Origin: Waddlia chondrophila WSU 86-1044
GTDB lineage: Bacteria; Chlamydiota; Chlamydiia; Chlamydiales; Waddliaceae
DNA length: 64,000 nt
Direction of reading: 5' to 3'
Assembly: GCF_000092785.1 (NCBI RefSeq)
Contig: NC_014225.1
Coordinates: 372,001-436,000, forward strand
Under the pieces are notes generated by a model that was not told the origin of the DNA, did no database searches, and saw only the letters and a list, made by a program, of their open reading frames with translations. Below, piece by piece: positions 32,873 through 41,355 of this stretch (the first letter of the stretch is position 1; each line of letters starts with the position of its first letter). The translations under genes were made by a program, and so were the position numbers.

Positions 32873-34968
32873 ATACGTTTTATCTGGGACCGAATATTTT
32901 TTACCACACCCGTTGATAAAGAGTCTTTGCTATTGACCGGAACGGTTGCGATTCCCACCTCTTTCGCCTTAGGATGTTGATAGTGATGATGGCTTCCGGA
33001 GGAGCGTTTGAGGATAAATCCAGCATTTGCAAGCTCTTTGCAAAGCGTTTTCCATTTGACATTATGTATCGAATAAGCTTTCTCGGAAAAATCACCTTCT
33101 TGCGCTGCTTCTGCGAGGCTATTTTGCAGTTTAGCCGTCGCTTCCTTCAATATTTGAGTGGCTTTTGTAATGGAAATCGTTTCTTTCGGATCGGGTTTAT
33201 TTTCAACAATGGAAAAAGTTTTCTCTGTCAAATCAATGGCGCTTTCCTGTTTTTCCGCCTTGGCTCCGCTCTTTTTTTCGGATGAATCCGGTTTTGTTTG
33301 CCTTTTTCGGGAAATCGTCTTTTTTTGCTTGGCTGCTGAACCTTTAGGATTCCTTTTCTTTCGATCTCTTTCTTTGCGGTCTTGCGGAAGTTTTCCTTCA
33401 ATCAGTGCATAAAGAAATTTGTTCAATTTTGGTGTCGTACTGCCTAAGGAGGCCATCATTTCTGTGGCGCATTGAATATTTCCGATCACTTTGTCGATCA
33501 ATTCTGGATCTATCTTTTTTTTCCGAGTTTGTTCGTTTTCGATCACTTGGTAGATTTCCTGAAGAGTTTTAAGGATGAATTCCACTCCTTGATTCAAGCT
33601 GCCGCATACCGATCCTTTTAAATCTTGCAATGTAAAAAGAATCGCGGCAGCGTTGTCATCGGAAGATTCAATTAACTCTTCAAGGATTGTAGTGATATTT
33701 TCAATATGTATTCCCATATCGGAAAAAGAAAATTGTTGGGCTCCTGATGAGAAGACAGGCACTTTAGCTAGATCGTTTTTAATATTGATGAAGTATTGGG
33801 AAACACTTTTAGCTTCTTGAATAATTGCCTGTAAGATGTTTCTCTCTATTTTTATTCGGCTGCTTTTCATAGCATCCGCGAGAGAGGCGGACTGCATCGC
33901 TTGCAAGACAATAATGCGTCTACTATCTAGCTTGATCACTTTGGGAAGCCAGTTTGGGATCAAAAGCTGATAGAACAAAGCATTTTCTTTCTCGAGATCT
34001 GATTTTTCCATCAATTTCTTGATCGATTCCGACCATCCTAGAGGATCCAAGATTTGTTGTTTTGGAAAAGAATCAAGGATTTTCAGAGCATAAGTATGCA
34101 TATTGCCAATTTTGTTCAAATGGACAGACAATGACTGATAAAACTGAACAAGGATTTTCGGGGTAAGGCTTTGGCTGTCTAGACGATGCTTGATGAGTTT
34201 TTGGACGAGTTCTAATCGTTTATCATAATTTGCGGTGTCTTCATGGAAATCGCATATTGTCCAAAAATGCGCATGTCGGTCATACCATTTGCAAGAGGTT
34301 TGCGTGTAGCGCAGCATGAGTTCAAGCCATTCATGCTGAGAGCGGACATTTTCATTCGGTTGTTCAATATGGATGGACGCTGTATTGAAAAGCTCGAATT
34401 GACATTTTTTTTCAGACAACTGTGCAGCTAAATAATCGAACGCTTCCGACACGTGTTGGCATTGGTCTTCTATCGCAGCTTTTTTTCCACTTCCCATTTT
34501 TTCAGTGAGAGCGGGCATTTGCTGACAAATTTCACGCCAGAGTTGCAAAAGGCCTTGTGCAAACTGAGGAAGTAAGACGCAAAGCCTTTCTTTTAATTGA
34601 TTCTCGAAAATTTTCGCTTTTTCTCCTAATGACTCCGAAATCATATTCGCTTCTCTTACCAAGCCTAAAATGATCGAAAATTGCATATAAATGGAATCAA
34701 GGTCGATAGAGGGTACAAGGCTTGCAAGATTTATAAGGTTGCAATGCGTTTGCGTGTAGAAGAGTTCAAGGAGATTGAGATCCACCATTTTTATTCTCTT
34801 GGCGGTGTATTGCAATGCACGGGGCAGCTCTTCAATTTTTATCGAAGGATGAGGGTCGTGGATAGAGGGAATGACGGTGCTGATTACCGACATGGAATTT
34901 TTATCTATAAACGTTTCCAGTTGTCCAAAAAAATGACTTTTAGAATGATCAAGAATAGGAGGGGTCAC
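32857..34968 (-). CDS. Large helical protein with a C-terminal HicA-like domain
   Basis: 703 aa starting at a GTG (34968) with AAGGA 8 nt upstream; the first ATG (34893) lacks a ribosome site. Residues 1 to about 540 are helical and match nothing I know. A very basic, low-complexity segment follows (DRKERDRKKRNPKGSAAKQ onwards, about 545-590). The last 60 residues read as a HicA mRNA interferase fold: LANAGFILKRSSGSHHHYQH, then VGIATVPVNSKDSLSTGVVK. HicA proteins are normally about 60-80 aa alone beside hicB; no hicB is visible here. Role unknown. Confidence 0.75.
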   Translation of the reverse strand: MTPPILDHSKSHFFGQLETFIDKNSMSVISTVIPSIHDPHPSIKIEELPRALQYTAKRIKMVDLNLLELFYTQTHCNLINLASLVPSIDLDSIYMQFSIILGLVREANMISESLGEKAKIFENQLKERLCVLLPQFAQGLLQLWREICQQMPALTEKMGSGKKAAIEDQCQHVSEAFDYLAAQLSEKKCQFELFNTASIHIEQPNENVRSQHEWLELMLRYTQTSCKWYDRHAHFWTICDFHEDTANYDKRLELVQKLIKHRLDSQSLTPKILVQFYQSLSVHLNKIGNMHTYALKILDSFPKQQILDPLGWSESIKKLMEKSDLEKENALFYQLLIPNWLPKVIKLDSRRIIVLQAMQSASLADAMKSSRIKIERNILQAIIQEAKSVSQYFINIKNDLAKVPVFSSGAQQFSFSDMGIHIENITTILEELIESSDDNAAAILFTLQDLKGSVCGSLNQGVEFILKTLQEIYQVIENEQTRKKKIDPELIDKVIGNIQCATEMMASLGSTTPKLNKFLYALIEGKLPQDRKERDRKKRNPKGSAAKQKKTISRKRQTKPDSSEKKSGAKAEKQESAIDLTEKTFSIVENKPDPKETISITKATQILKEATAKLQNSLAEAAQEGDFSEKAYSIHNVKWKTLCKELANAGFILKRSSGSHHHYQHPKAKEVGIATVPVNSKDSLSTGVVKNIRSQIKRIHDKN

Positions 34969-35051
34969 TAATTTAATCCTTTTTTTAATTTGAAATATTG
35001 TCTCGATTTTTCAGTTTTAAAACAATGGATAACTCTGAATTTCATTTAGAC

Positions 35052-35079
35052 TTGAAAAAAACTGAAAAGTTGAGATAAT
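35052..35079 (+). promoter_or_regulatory. Sigma70-type promoter for the UbiA-like gene
   Basis: TTGAAA (35052-35057) and GATAAT (35074-35079) are separated by 16 nt, 34 nt before the start codon at 35113. The region lies between divergent genes. Confidence 0.55.
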
Positions 35080-35112
35080 AAAAAATATTCATTTATTCAG
35101 GCCTAAAGCGAC

Positions 35113-35964
35113 ATGGACCGCTGGTTATCTTATTTGTTTGAGCGACTGAGCCCGTTTTCCTCTTTTTTGGTAATCGTGGGGGTTTCCATAAGCGCTGCGA
35201 TCCTTGATGGCTCTCTTTTTAATCCAATCAATTTTACTACTTCTTGCATGGTCTGGCTTTTTTTGATGTTTTATTTTAGACTTCGCAATGATTTGGATGA
35301 TATTGAGATTGACAAAGTTGCTCATCCCGGCCGCCCTTTGCAAAGAGGGTTGATTCAAAAGAAAGAGGTTGAGGTTGTTTTAAGAGGATTGGAGATAGCC
35401 CTTATTTTTTTAGGCGCTGCCATTGTTCTTTATTATGGGGCTTGGAGCCGTTTGTTAGTTTTTCTGATTGGCGGTTATTTTTGGCTGATCCGTCATCGTT
35501 TTTACCTAGGAAAAGCTCTTGATAAAAAGCCTCTTGCCAAAGCCTTAGCGTTCCAAGGGATTTTGATTCCGATGATCCTTCTTTCGATCAGTTTGTCCCA
35601 TCCGCGTGCGTTGTTGACTGAAGCAAGTGTGTTTTACACACTTCTTTTATTCGGAGCTTTTTTTACGTTTGAGCTATGCCGCAAGCTAAATCCGTTTGCT
35701 CATCCAGCAGCGCAATCGCTTATTCATTTTTTTGGATTTAAGAAGGTCTTTCGTCTAGCGGCTGCTTCATTGTTTGCATCTGCAGTCGGCGCTTATGGTT
35801 TTGGAGTGTTTAGATATCTGGCTCCTTTGGAGATTTTGGTTCTGCTTGTTTTGATTTACATGTTTAAAAACCCCAGGCGGTATGCTGTTGCGAAAGCTGC
35901 GGCCAATCTTTCATTGATTGTCCATTCATGGTCGGCAATTTTTGAGAGAATTTCTTTATTTTAA
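35113..35964 (+). CDS. UbiA-family prenyltransferase-like membrane protein
   Basis: 283 aa with about eight hydrophobic segments. The first aspartate-rich motif is clear: RLRNDLDDIEIDKVAHPGRP (residues about 56-75), matching NDxxDxxxD followed by PxRPL of UbiA enzymes, which attach prenyl or similar chains to aromatic acceptors in the membrane. The second Asp motif is not obvious; DKKPLAKA near residue 138 is a weak candidate. Family members include menaquinone, heme O and other prenyltransferases and the neighbours do not say which. queF follows by 27 nt. Confidence 0.75.
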   Translation: MDRWLSYLFERLSPFSSFLVIVGVSISAAILDGSLFNPINFTTSCMVWLFLMFYFRLRNDLDDIEIDKVAHPGRPLQRGLIQKKEVEVVLRGLEIALIFLGAAIVLYYGAWSRLLVFLIGGYFWLIRHRFYLGKALDKKPLAKALAFQGILIPMILLSISLSHPRALLTEASVFYTLLLFGAFFTFELCRKLNPFAHPAAQSLIHFFGFKKVFRLAAASLFASAVGAYGFGVFRYLAPLEILVLLVLIYMFKNPRRYAVAKAAANLSLIVHSWSAIFERISLF

Positions 35965-35991
35965 AATTCGTTCTTTGATAAAATTGCAGGC

Positions 35992-36795
35992 ATGGTGCAA
36001 GTGCAGGATTCAGTTTTAGGAAAAAAGACGTTTTATAAGGATCGGTACGATCCTTCGTTGCTCTTTCCCATCGTGCGATCCGATAAGAGAAAAGAGATCG
36101 GCATTGGAACAAAGCTGCCGTTTCATGGAGAAGATGTTTGGTTTGGTTACGAGCTTTCTTGGCTAAATGCAAAGGGGAAGCCGGCGATTACGTTGGCGGT
36201 TTTTACTTTTCCTTGCGAATCATCTCATCTCATCGAGTCAAAATCGTTTAAGCTGTATTTGAATTCCTTTAATCAGACTCGGTTTGAATCTTCCGATGAT
36301 GTTTTGCAAACGTTGATTGAAGATTTATCCAAGGCTTGCGGAATGGGGGTCGGAGTGCAGTTTATCGATCGATTACCGCAGAACGATTTTAAAGGGATTT
36401 CGCTTGATTTATTGGATATTGAAGCGGACACCTATCAAGTCGATCCTTCCCTTTTGAAATGCGGAGGAGACCATGTGCAGGAGTCTATCCATACTAATTT
36501 GTTCAAATCTAATTGTTTAGTCACAGGTCAGCCTGACTGGGCATCATTGTTTATTCATTACCAAGGCCCACATATCGATCATGAATGTTTGCTTAGATAT
36601 ATTGTTTCCTACCGCCAGCATTTGGAGTTTCACGAGCAATGTATTGAAAGAATATTCATAGATCTTATGCGTGAGTGCTGCTGTGAAAAATTAACCGTTT
36701 TTGGCAAGTTTACCAGAAGAGGGGGTTTGGATATTAATCCATTCCGATCGAACTTTGAGCAGTCTTTGCCTCATTTCCAAACTGCTCGCCAATGA
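35992..36795 (+). CDS. queF: NADPH-dependent 7-cyano-7-deazaguanine reductase
   Basis: 267 aa, the long two-domain QueF form (E. coli type, about 280 aa). The N-terminal half contains SLLFPIVRSDKR and ESKSFKLYLNSF (substrate/NADPH-binding QueF motif), the C-terminal half contains the catalytic cysteine in LFKSNCLVTGQPDW followed by IHYQGPHI. It reduces preQ0 to preQ1 for queuosine in tRNA. No other queuosine genes are in the window, so precursor synthesis or uptake must be encoded elsewhere. Confidence 0.93.
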   Translation: MVQVQDSVLGKKTFYKDRYDPSLLFPIVRSDKRKEIGIGTKLPFHGEDVWFGYELSWLNAKGKPAITLAVFTFPCESSHLIESKSFKLYLNSFNQTRFESSDDVLQTLIEDLSKACGMGVGVQFIDRLPQNDFKGISLDLLDIEADTYQVDPSLLKCGGDHVQESIHTNLFKSNCLVTGQPDWASLFIHYQGPHIDHECLLRYIVSYRQHLEFHEQCIERIFIDLMRECCCEKLTVFGKFTRRGGLDINPFRSNFEQSLPHFQTARQ

Positions 36796-36823
36796 ACCTA
36801 TCCTTAAAGTATAAGAGTATGCG

Positions 36824-37210
36824 ATGAGTTTATGGAATTTGTTTCCTTGGGGGAATCGGGCGGAGCCGTCGCCTCAGGAGATTCGAATCCCGCAGTTTGT
36901 CAAAGATCATGTGTATCTGACTGTTTCGGGAAGTTTGGCTTTGATTAAGGGTCCCAAAACCTTAGTTTTAGGTGGGGCTGGCGCTTTGTTTTGCAAGTTG
37001 GTGCAGTCTAGCAGAGTCTCTTCTCAAACTAAGCCGCTTGTCGACAGAGTTGTCGAGGTGATTCAGCCTGTTGTTGACGCCCCGATGACAACTGCTGATT
37101 TAGTGGCTCTTTGTGCTTGTATGATGTTTGATGATTTTGCTCCTTTTGCAACGGCATGGATCGGATTTACAGCAACTCTGATCCTTTTAGCCAAGCAGAA
37201 TAGGGATTAA
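36824..37210 (+). CDS. Hypothetical protein with hydrophobic segments
   Basis: 128 aa, unrecognised. A polar, Pro-rich start (NLFPWGNRAEPSPQEIRIPQ) precedes a weakly hydrophobic middle (TLVLGGAGALFCKLV) and a hydrophobic C-terminus (FATAWIGFTATLILLA, ending in NRD). Another small chlamydial-style membrane protein. It follows queF by 28 nt and ends 13 nt from the convergent ychJ-like pseudogene. Confidence 0.55.
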   Translation: MSLWNLFPWGNRAEPSPQEIRIPQFVKDHVYLTVSGSLALIKGPKTLVLGGAGALFCKLVQSSRVSSQTKPLVDRVVEVIQPVVDAPMTTADLVALCACMMFDDFAPFATAWIGFTATLILLAKQNRD

Positions 37211-37223
37211 TGAGCCGATTTTT

Positions 37224-37674
37224 TCAGAGGCGGCTATTTATAGAAACGATGCCGCTGGCGTAGAGCCATTGATTATTTTTCTTTAGAAAGCGGCTTTTTT
37301 CTGTAAACGAGATGTCTTGTCCATTTTGGCTGAGGGTAGCCTTGAAAGTTACGAAGGCTTCATTTTTTTTTTTCTGTGAAGGTGAAAATTTCCAATCCAA
37401 TGAATTGCGTATGAATGGAGAAGGCCTGTAGTTCTTTTGTCCATTTTTTCTGATTGGATTGATAGGCAGGGTTATCGGGGTGGGTTGTTTTAATGATGTA
37501 ATCGGGAAGGTTGAGTGCGTAGGCGGCGTATCGGGAGCGCATAAGTACTCGAGCGTTGGTTGCGGGTTTCCCTTGATGCAGGGGATGGCAACATCTTTCA
37601 TAAGAGAGTCCGCTGTGACACGGGCAGGGTTTAGGCATAGAAGATAGCATATTCTTTTCTCTTTTAAATTTCAT
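37224..37674 (-). pseudogene. YchJ-like SEC-C protein, frameshifted in a poly(A) tract
   Basis: The first part (37674 to 37360) has an SEC-C zinc motif CPCHSGLSYERCC followed by LMRSRYAAYALNLPDYIIKT, the core of the YchJ (UPF0225) family. It stops as EKKK-TGA at a run of 11 A (coding strand, 37373-37363). The rest of the domain continues in another frame (NEAFVTFKATL, EKSRFLKKNNQWLYASG) to 37224. Removing one A restores a continuous protein of about 149 aa. E. coli YchJ matches across the junction as recalled, so this is one gene. It may be a true pseudogene, a phase-variable or slippage-rescued gene, or a sequencing error. Confidence 0.85.
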
Positions 37675-37704
37675 GAGAATTTGGTAGACTTCATTCCAAT
37701 ATTA

Positions 37705-37788
37705 GCCGATGTGGCGGAATTGGTAGACGCGGTGGATTCAAAATCCACTCTTGGCAACAAGGTTACGGTTCGAGTCCGTACATCGGCA
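37705..37788 (+). tRNA. tRNA-Leu (anticodon CAA)
   Basis: 84 nt with the long variable arm of class II tRNAs. Acceptor GCCGATG pairs with CATCGGC, discriminator A at 37788, CCA not encoded. Anticodon stem-loop GTGGA-TTCAAAA-TCCAC gives CAA; the variable arm is TCTTGGCAACAAGG-like, and the T arm has GTTCGAGTC. It reads UUG codons. Confidence 0.95.
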
Positions 37789-37792
37789 CTTC

Positions 37793-37834
37793 ACCGGACA
37801 AATCCTCTTTGAAGAGACTTTGTCCGGTTTTTTT
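37793..37834 (+). terminator. Intrinsic terminator after tRNA-Leu
   Basis: ACCGGACAAA (37793-37802) pairs exactly with TTTGTCCGGT (37819-37828), followed by a T run. It starts 5 nt after the tRNA 3' end. The loop contains an extra small stem (CTCTTTGAAGAG). Confidence 0.88.
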
Positions 37835-37964
37835 ATTTTGTAACTCTCTGAATCAGAAAAGACGCTTAGATCAGGCTCTTCGATGCTTTTTAAAACATGA
37901 TACTTGACTCTTCCTTGGTTTTTGTTTTAATTGACGACACTATCTAGTTGTATATTTGAACCCC

Positions 37965-38453
37965 TCATTGTTGTTGAGGAAAGGAAGAGGCTAACGTATA
38001 AGCATAAGAGATAATGATTTTCCATCCTTGGTCTTTCTGCTTGCAAAAAACATCCAATCCTTTTTCTTTTACTCTCTCAATCAGTTCGAAGTTTTTGTCA
38101 AAGACTTCTAAAGTCCAGATCAGCCTTACGATAGCTAAGTCTTCTACGGTAATGATTTGCTCAATTTCAGGCAGCTGATAACGGTATATCTTATTTGGGT
38201 CGGACAAGGATTCCGAAAGTTTTTGGCACATTCCTTCAAAATCTCTGTCGGGAGCTCCAGGATAGCTGGCAACTAAACTCGGAGAAAACAGCTCGCAAAC
38301 AGCCGGAATATTTTTTTGATTAAAATCTTTTGGCCACTTTTGCAGAAGTTCCAAAATTTCAGCATGCGATTGAGGTGTGTCGTGATGCTCTAAAGCCGAA
38401 ATGCTGTTTAGGCTCAAGTACATAGTAACAAGGGAAAAAAACAGAGATTTCAC
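37965..38453 (-). CDS. Secreted SnoaL/DUF4440-like protein
   Basis: 162 aa with a signal peptide (MKSLFFSLVTMYLSLNSISA, cleavage near residue 20). The mature part follows the NTF2-like cone fold seen in SnoaL/DUF4440 proteins: AEILELLQKWPKDFNQKNIP, ELFSPSLVASYPG, IVRLIWTLEVFD and QGWKIIISYAYT. Members bind small hydrophobic ligands or have no known enzyme activity; the ligand here is unknown. It stands alone. Confidence 0.7.
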   Translation of the reverse strand: MKSLFFSLVTMYLSLNSISALEHHDTPQSHAEILELLQKWPKDFNQKNIPAVCELFSPSLVASYPGAPDRDFEGMCQKLSESLSDPNKIYRYQLPEIEQIITVEDLAIVRLIWTLEVFDKNFELIERVKEKGLDVFCKQKDQGWKIIISYAYTLASSFPQQQ

Positions 38454-38570
38454 ACTTGGCTCCTTGGTCTATTTTTAGATAGATATTTTCGATTCACCCT
38501 TGTATCCAAGAAGAGATTTAAGTTACACTGTTTTGATTGCTAACTGCAATGTTTAAAATAAAGGAATCCT

Positions 38571-38864
38571 ATGTACCTAGAAGATTTTAACGAATTCAAA
38601 GAAACTTTAAATTCTTTTCATCAAACGCTGCGAAATGGTGTGGAAAATGACTCAGAATATGAAGGAGAAGCGGATGAATTACTCGGTTCTCTTGAAAGAG
38701 TTCAGGAAAAAATTAAGTCGATCGAAAATATTGACCAACTAAAAGAAACTGTCGGTCCATTCGGTTGGGACTTTTTACAAGTTTATCTTGCAATTGATGA
38801 GATCATGGCAATGGATGACGAAGACTTTGATTTCGAAGAAAACGAAGAGAACGCTTCTGTATAA
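38571..38864 (+). CDS. Small acidic hypothetical protein
   Basis: 97 aa, strongly acidic, especially at the C-terminus (MAMDDEDFDFEENEENASV). The body is helical (FKETLNSFHQTLRNGVENDS, LLGSLERVQEKIKSIE). AAAGGAA precedes the ATG. No family is recognised. A perfect terminator hairpin begins at the stop codon, showing that this is a discrete transcription unit. Confidence 0.6.
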   Translation: MYLEDFNEFKETLNSFHQTLRNGVENDSEYEGEADELLGSLERVQEKIKSIENIDQLKETVGPFGWDFLQVYLAIDEIMAMDDEDFDFEENEENASV

Positions 38865-38888
38865 AAGAAGGGGCTTTGCCCCTTCTTT
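38864..38888 (+). terminator. Intrinsic terminator after the acidic protein gene
   Basis: AAAGAAGGGGC and GCCCCTTCTTT form an 11-bp perfect stem with a TTT loop, starting at the last base of the stop codon. It is followed directly by the long inverted-repeat element at 38889. Confidence 0.82.
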
Positions 38889-39053
38889 AAACCTGTGATT
38901 GCGACTTAATCCCCCTGACAAACATCTGATAGCTGAACGTCATCTTTTTCATTTTGCTCCTCGGGAATGTAGGAACATTCCCTTCGTCACAAACTAAAAA
39001 ATCTGCCGTCCATCTACAGCGTTTATCAGGGGATTAGGTCGCAATCACAGGTT
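38889..39053. repeat. Long inverted-repeat element, copy 1 (with insert in the loop)
   Basis: Arms AACCTGTGATTGCGAC... (38889-38922) and ...GTCGCAATCACAGGTT (39021-39053) pair over about 33 bp with few mismatches. The loop includes the 20-nt ATCTGCCGTCCATCTACAGC found in the other copy (45726-45811), but here it is split by a 72-nt insert (38929-39000) flanked by ATCTG on both sides; the insert holds GGGAATGT/ACATTCCC. The outer edge overlaps the stop codon of the lipoprotein gene on the minus strand. It lies between convergent genes. Confidence 0.85.
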
Positions 39054-39894
39054 AAAATCTTAAATAATTTTTGTAAGCTTTATCCCAGCTGTAAATGACC
39101 CTTTCTTTCGAATCAGGGTCGTATCTGACTTGCACGGCGATGTAAGGAAATGGGTGGCGGTTGTCGAAATTCCTTCCCTCGTTTTGTTTGAAAAGTTTGA
39201 TATAAATCTCTTTGTTGTACCACGGTTTGGTTATGACACCTGTGTCATCCTTTTCATAACGTTGGAATTGACGGAAATCTTCATCTTGATGGTTTTTGTA
39301 GTAATCCATTAAAAGCTGGATAACTCTTTCCGGAGATTCCTCCAACCCTTTTACATAGAAGGACACCTCAGCTCCTACCTGATGTTTGGAGTAGAGGTTG
39401 CTTTTCGAAGAATCGACATATTGATTGTGCTCCGGACATCGGTGTCCTGAGGTGATCACGACTTTTTTTCCGGTCTCTGCCTGGATATGGTTCATTAAGG
39501 AAATAAGGATAGGCTGAACAAACTCTAAGCCGTCTTTTAACGGGAGGCTGTGCTTTTCAGCTCCTCCGCAATCGGTGATCCGTTCAAGCTGTCCATTCCG
39601 TTCGATCATTTTTTCAGGATTTAACAGGCTGCCGTTGCAACGGAAGTACTCTTTTGTAATTTTCGGAAGGTTTCCGACTAAACCTTCTTCCCATGGATAA
39701 AGAGGGGAAGGCTGGTAACGGGGAGGATCCAGGACTATGCTAACTTCATGGCTAAGCCTTGTGATCTGTTTTCCTTTATTCGCTCTTGCCGAATCCTTTT
39801 CCTTATCAAAGCATCCGGATAGGAAAAGAGAGAAGATTGTGAAAAACCCAAAGATGGGTGCATAATTGCGGGACATTGGATTTATACCGATCAT
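39052..39894 (-). CDS. Putative lipoprotein resembling M15 peptidases, metal site altered
   Basis: 280 aa. The N-terminus has a lipobox (FLSGC, Cys about residue 28), so it is probably an anchored envelope protein. The body contains VVITSGHRCPEHNQ and SKHQVGAEVSFYV, similar to the SxHxxGxAxD zinc motif of M15 peptidases acting on peptidoglycan, but the second metal ligand Asp is Ser here and the Ala is Glu. It may bind peptidoglycan without cleaving it. The stop codon overlaps the edge of inverted-repeat copy 1. An internal ATG at 39876 is an alternative start. Confidence 0.7.
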   Translation of the reverse strand: MIGINPMSRNYAPIFGFFTIFSLFLSGCFDKEKDSARANKGKQITRLSHEVSIVLDPPRYQPSPLYPWEEGLVGNLPKITKEYFRCNGSLLNPEKMIERNGQLERITDCGGAEKHSLPLKDGLEFVQPILISLMNHIQAETGKKVVITSGHRCPEHNQYVDSSKSNLYSKHQVGAEVSFYVKGLEESPERVIQLLMDYYKNHQDEDFRQFQRYEKDDTGVITKPWYNKEIYIKLFKQNEGRNFDNRHPFPYIAVQVRYDPDSKERVIYSWDKAYKNYLRF

Positions 39895-39947
39895 GATGAA
39901 GAGTTAAAATTTGAATATGGGAATACGTTCTCAAAAGGAAAATCATA

Positions 39948-40628
39948 ATGGAATGGACTAAAGATTATCAATTATTTCTCTTTGATTTTGACGGCCTGTT
40001 GGTCAATACGGAAGAGATCCACTATCAGGCATATAAAAAAATGTGCAGGGACCGAGGATTTGAATTGCCATGGGATTTTTCGAGATATTGCCAGGTGGCA
40101 CATTATCATCAGGAAACTCTAAGAAGAGAGTTAATGCAATCGGTTCCTGGGTTGGAGAGAATGGAATCTGATTGGGAAGTTCTCTACCAAGAGAAAAAAC
40201 AGGCAATGGTCGAGCTGCTAAGCAAAGGAAGTGTGACGATGATGCCAGGAGCTGAAAAGCTTTTAAGGGTGCTGGATCAAGAAGGAATCGAACGGTGCGT
40301 GGTGACGCATTCTCCCCTCGAGCAAATTGAATTGATTAAGCAGGGAAATCCGATACTTTTCTCAATTCCCCACTGGTTTACAAGGGAGAGCTACACTAAG
40401 GCAAAGCCAGATCCGGAATGTTATCTGAATGCGATTGAAAAGCTGTGTCCGGAGGAAGGAAAGGTGATTGGATTCGAAGATACCCCCAGAGGGATGCAAG
40501 CGTTGATGGAGACCCCCGCTGAAGCGGTTATGATTACTCAAGTCAACTATCCTGAACAGGAAACGTTTGTCAGCAGAGGGGCTAAGCTCTTTAACTCTTT
40601 AGCGGATTGGATACATAGTCGATCCTGA
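39948..40628 (+). CDS. HAD-superfamily phosphatase/phosphoglucomutase-like
   Basis: 226 aa. Nucleophile motif FDFDGLLVNTEE, a Thr/Ser motif VVTHSPLEQ, the Lys in TKAKPDPECY and the acidic IGFEDTPRGMQA are all in place, with a helical cap between motifs I and II, as in beta-phosphoglucomutase/phosphoglycolate phosphatase relatives. A HAD gene sits beside truA in C. trachomatis (CT464, recalled). The 3' end overlaps truA tail-to-tail by 38 nt. Substrate unknown. Confidence 0.88.
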   Translation: MEWTKDYQLFLFDFDGLLVNTEEIHYQAYKKMCRDRGFELPWDFSRYCQVAHYHQETLRRELMQSVPGLERMESDWEVLYQEKKQAMVELLSKGSVTMMPGAEKLLRVLDQEGIERCVVTHSPLEQIELIKQGNPILFSIPHWFTRESYTKAKPDPECYLNAIEKLCPEEGKVIGFEDTPRGMQALMETPAEAVMITQVNYPEQETFVSRGAKLFNSLADWIHSRS

Positions 40629-41355
40629 CGAGAAAAAGACCTTTTGCAGGAGCTGCCCGCCCTGCATTTCTCCGGTCTTTTGATTCAAGGATTTTTTTGA
40701 TCTCTTCAGGACTCAGTTTTCCTTTTGCAACATCGATTAGCGTGCCGGTCATGTTGCGCACCATCTTGTACAGAAAGCTTTCCCCTTCAAATTCCAGCCT
40801 CATGCCGATTCTTTCCGGAACAACGGAAATCCTTTTTAACGTTCGTATAGGATTTTTCTTTGCTGCGCCCTGGTTCGCCTCATTTGCGAAAGCAGAAAAA
40901 TTGTGTGTTCCTATCAAGTAGGAAATCCCTTTTTTAAGCAATTCCATATTTAAAGAATTTGTAATATTCCAGCTGTATTGCTTCTCAAAAGGGTCCTGCA
41001 CAGGTCCTAGATTCAAATGGTAGTAATAGATCTTATTGGTTGCACTGTAGCGTGCATGGAAATCCAGTGGAACCTCTTCCACATCCATGATTCGAATATC
41101 CTTAGGAAGAAGTCCATTGAGGGAGAGTCGAAGAAGGGAAGGGTTGAAAGGTGCCTCTACTTTAAAGTGCGCAACTTGCCCGATTGCATGCACCCCGGCA
41201 TCTGTTCTTCCTGCTCCTGTTAAGGAGGTGCGGGTTTTTGTCAGCACTTTTAACTTTTCCTCCAAGACTTCCTGGATCGAAAGGGCATTGGGCTGCATTT
41301 GCCAACCGCTATACTGGGTGCCGTCGTATGCGATGATCAACTTGTATTTTTTCAT
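40591..41355 (-). CDS. truA: tRNA pseudouridine(38-40) synthase
   Basis: 254 aa. KLIIAYDGTQYSGWQ at the N-terminus and the catalytic Asp in LTGAGRTDAGVHAIGQ are diagnostic; DFHARYSA and FLYKMVRNMTG follow. It modifies the anticodon stem of tRNAs. The frame is open to a TTG at 41373, but the ATG at 41355 gives the standard N-terminus and an ATGA overlap with the upstream gene's stop, so I use it. Confidence 0.95.
   Translation of the reverse strand: MKKYKLIIAYDGTQYSGWQMQPNALSIQEVLEEKLKVLTKTRTSLTGAGRTDAGVHAIGQVAHFKVEAPFNPSLLRLSLNGLLPKDIRIMDVEEVPLDFHARYSATNKIYYYHLNLGPVQDPFEKQYSWNITNSLNMELLKKGISYLIGTHNFSAFANEANQGAAKKNPIRTLKRISVVPERIGMRLEFEGESFLYKMVRNMTGTLIDVAKGKLSPEEIKKILESKDRRNAGRAAPAKGLFLVRIDYVSNPLKS

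Noticed and set aside
37224-37601. Second half of the ychJ-like gene as an independent gene
   Set aside because: Its N-terminal part only overlaps the other frame; the conserved sequence begins at the A11 run, so it is the tail of one frameshifted gene.
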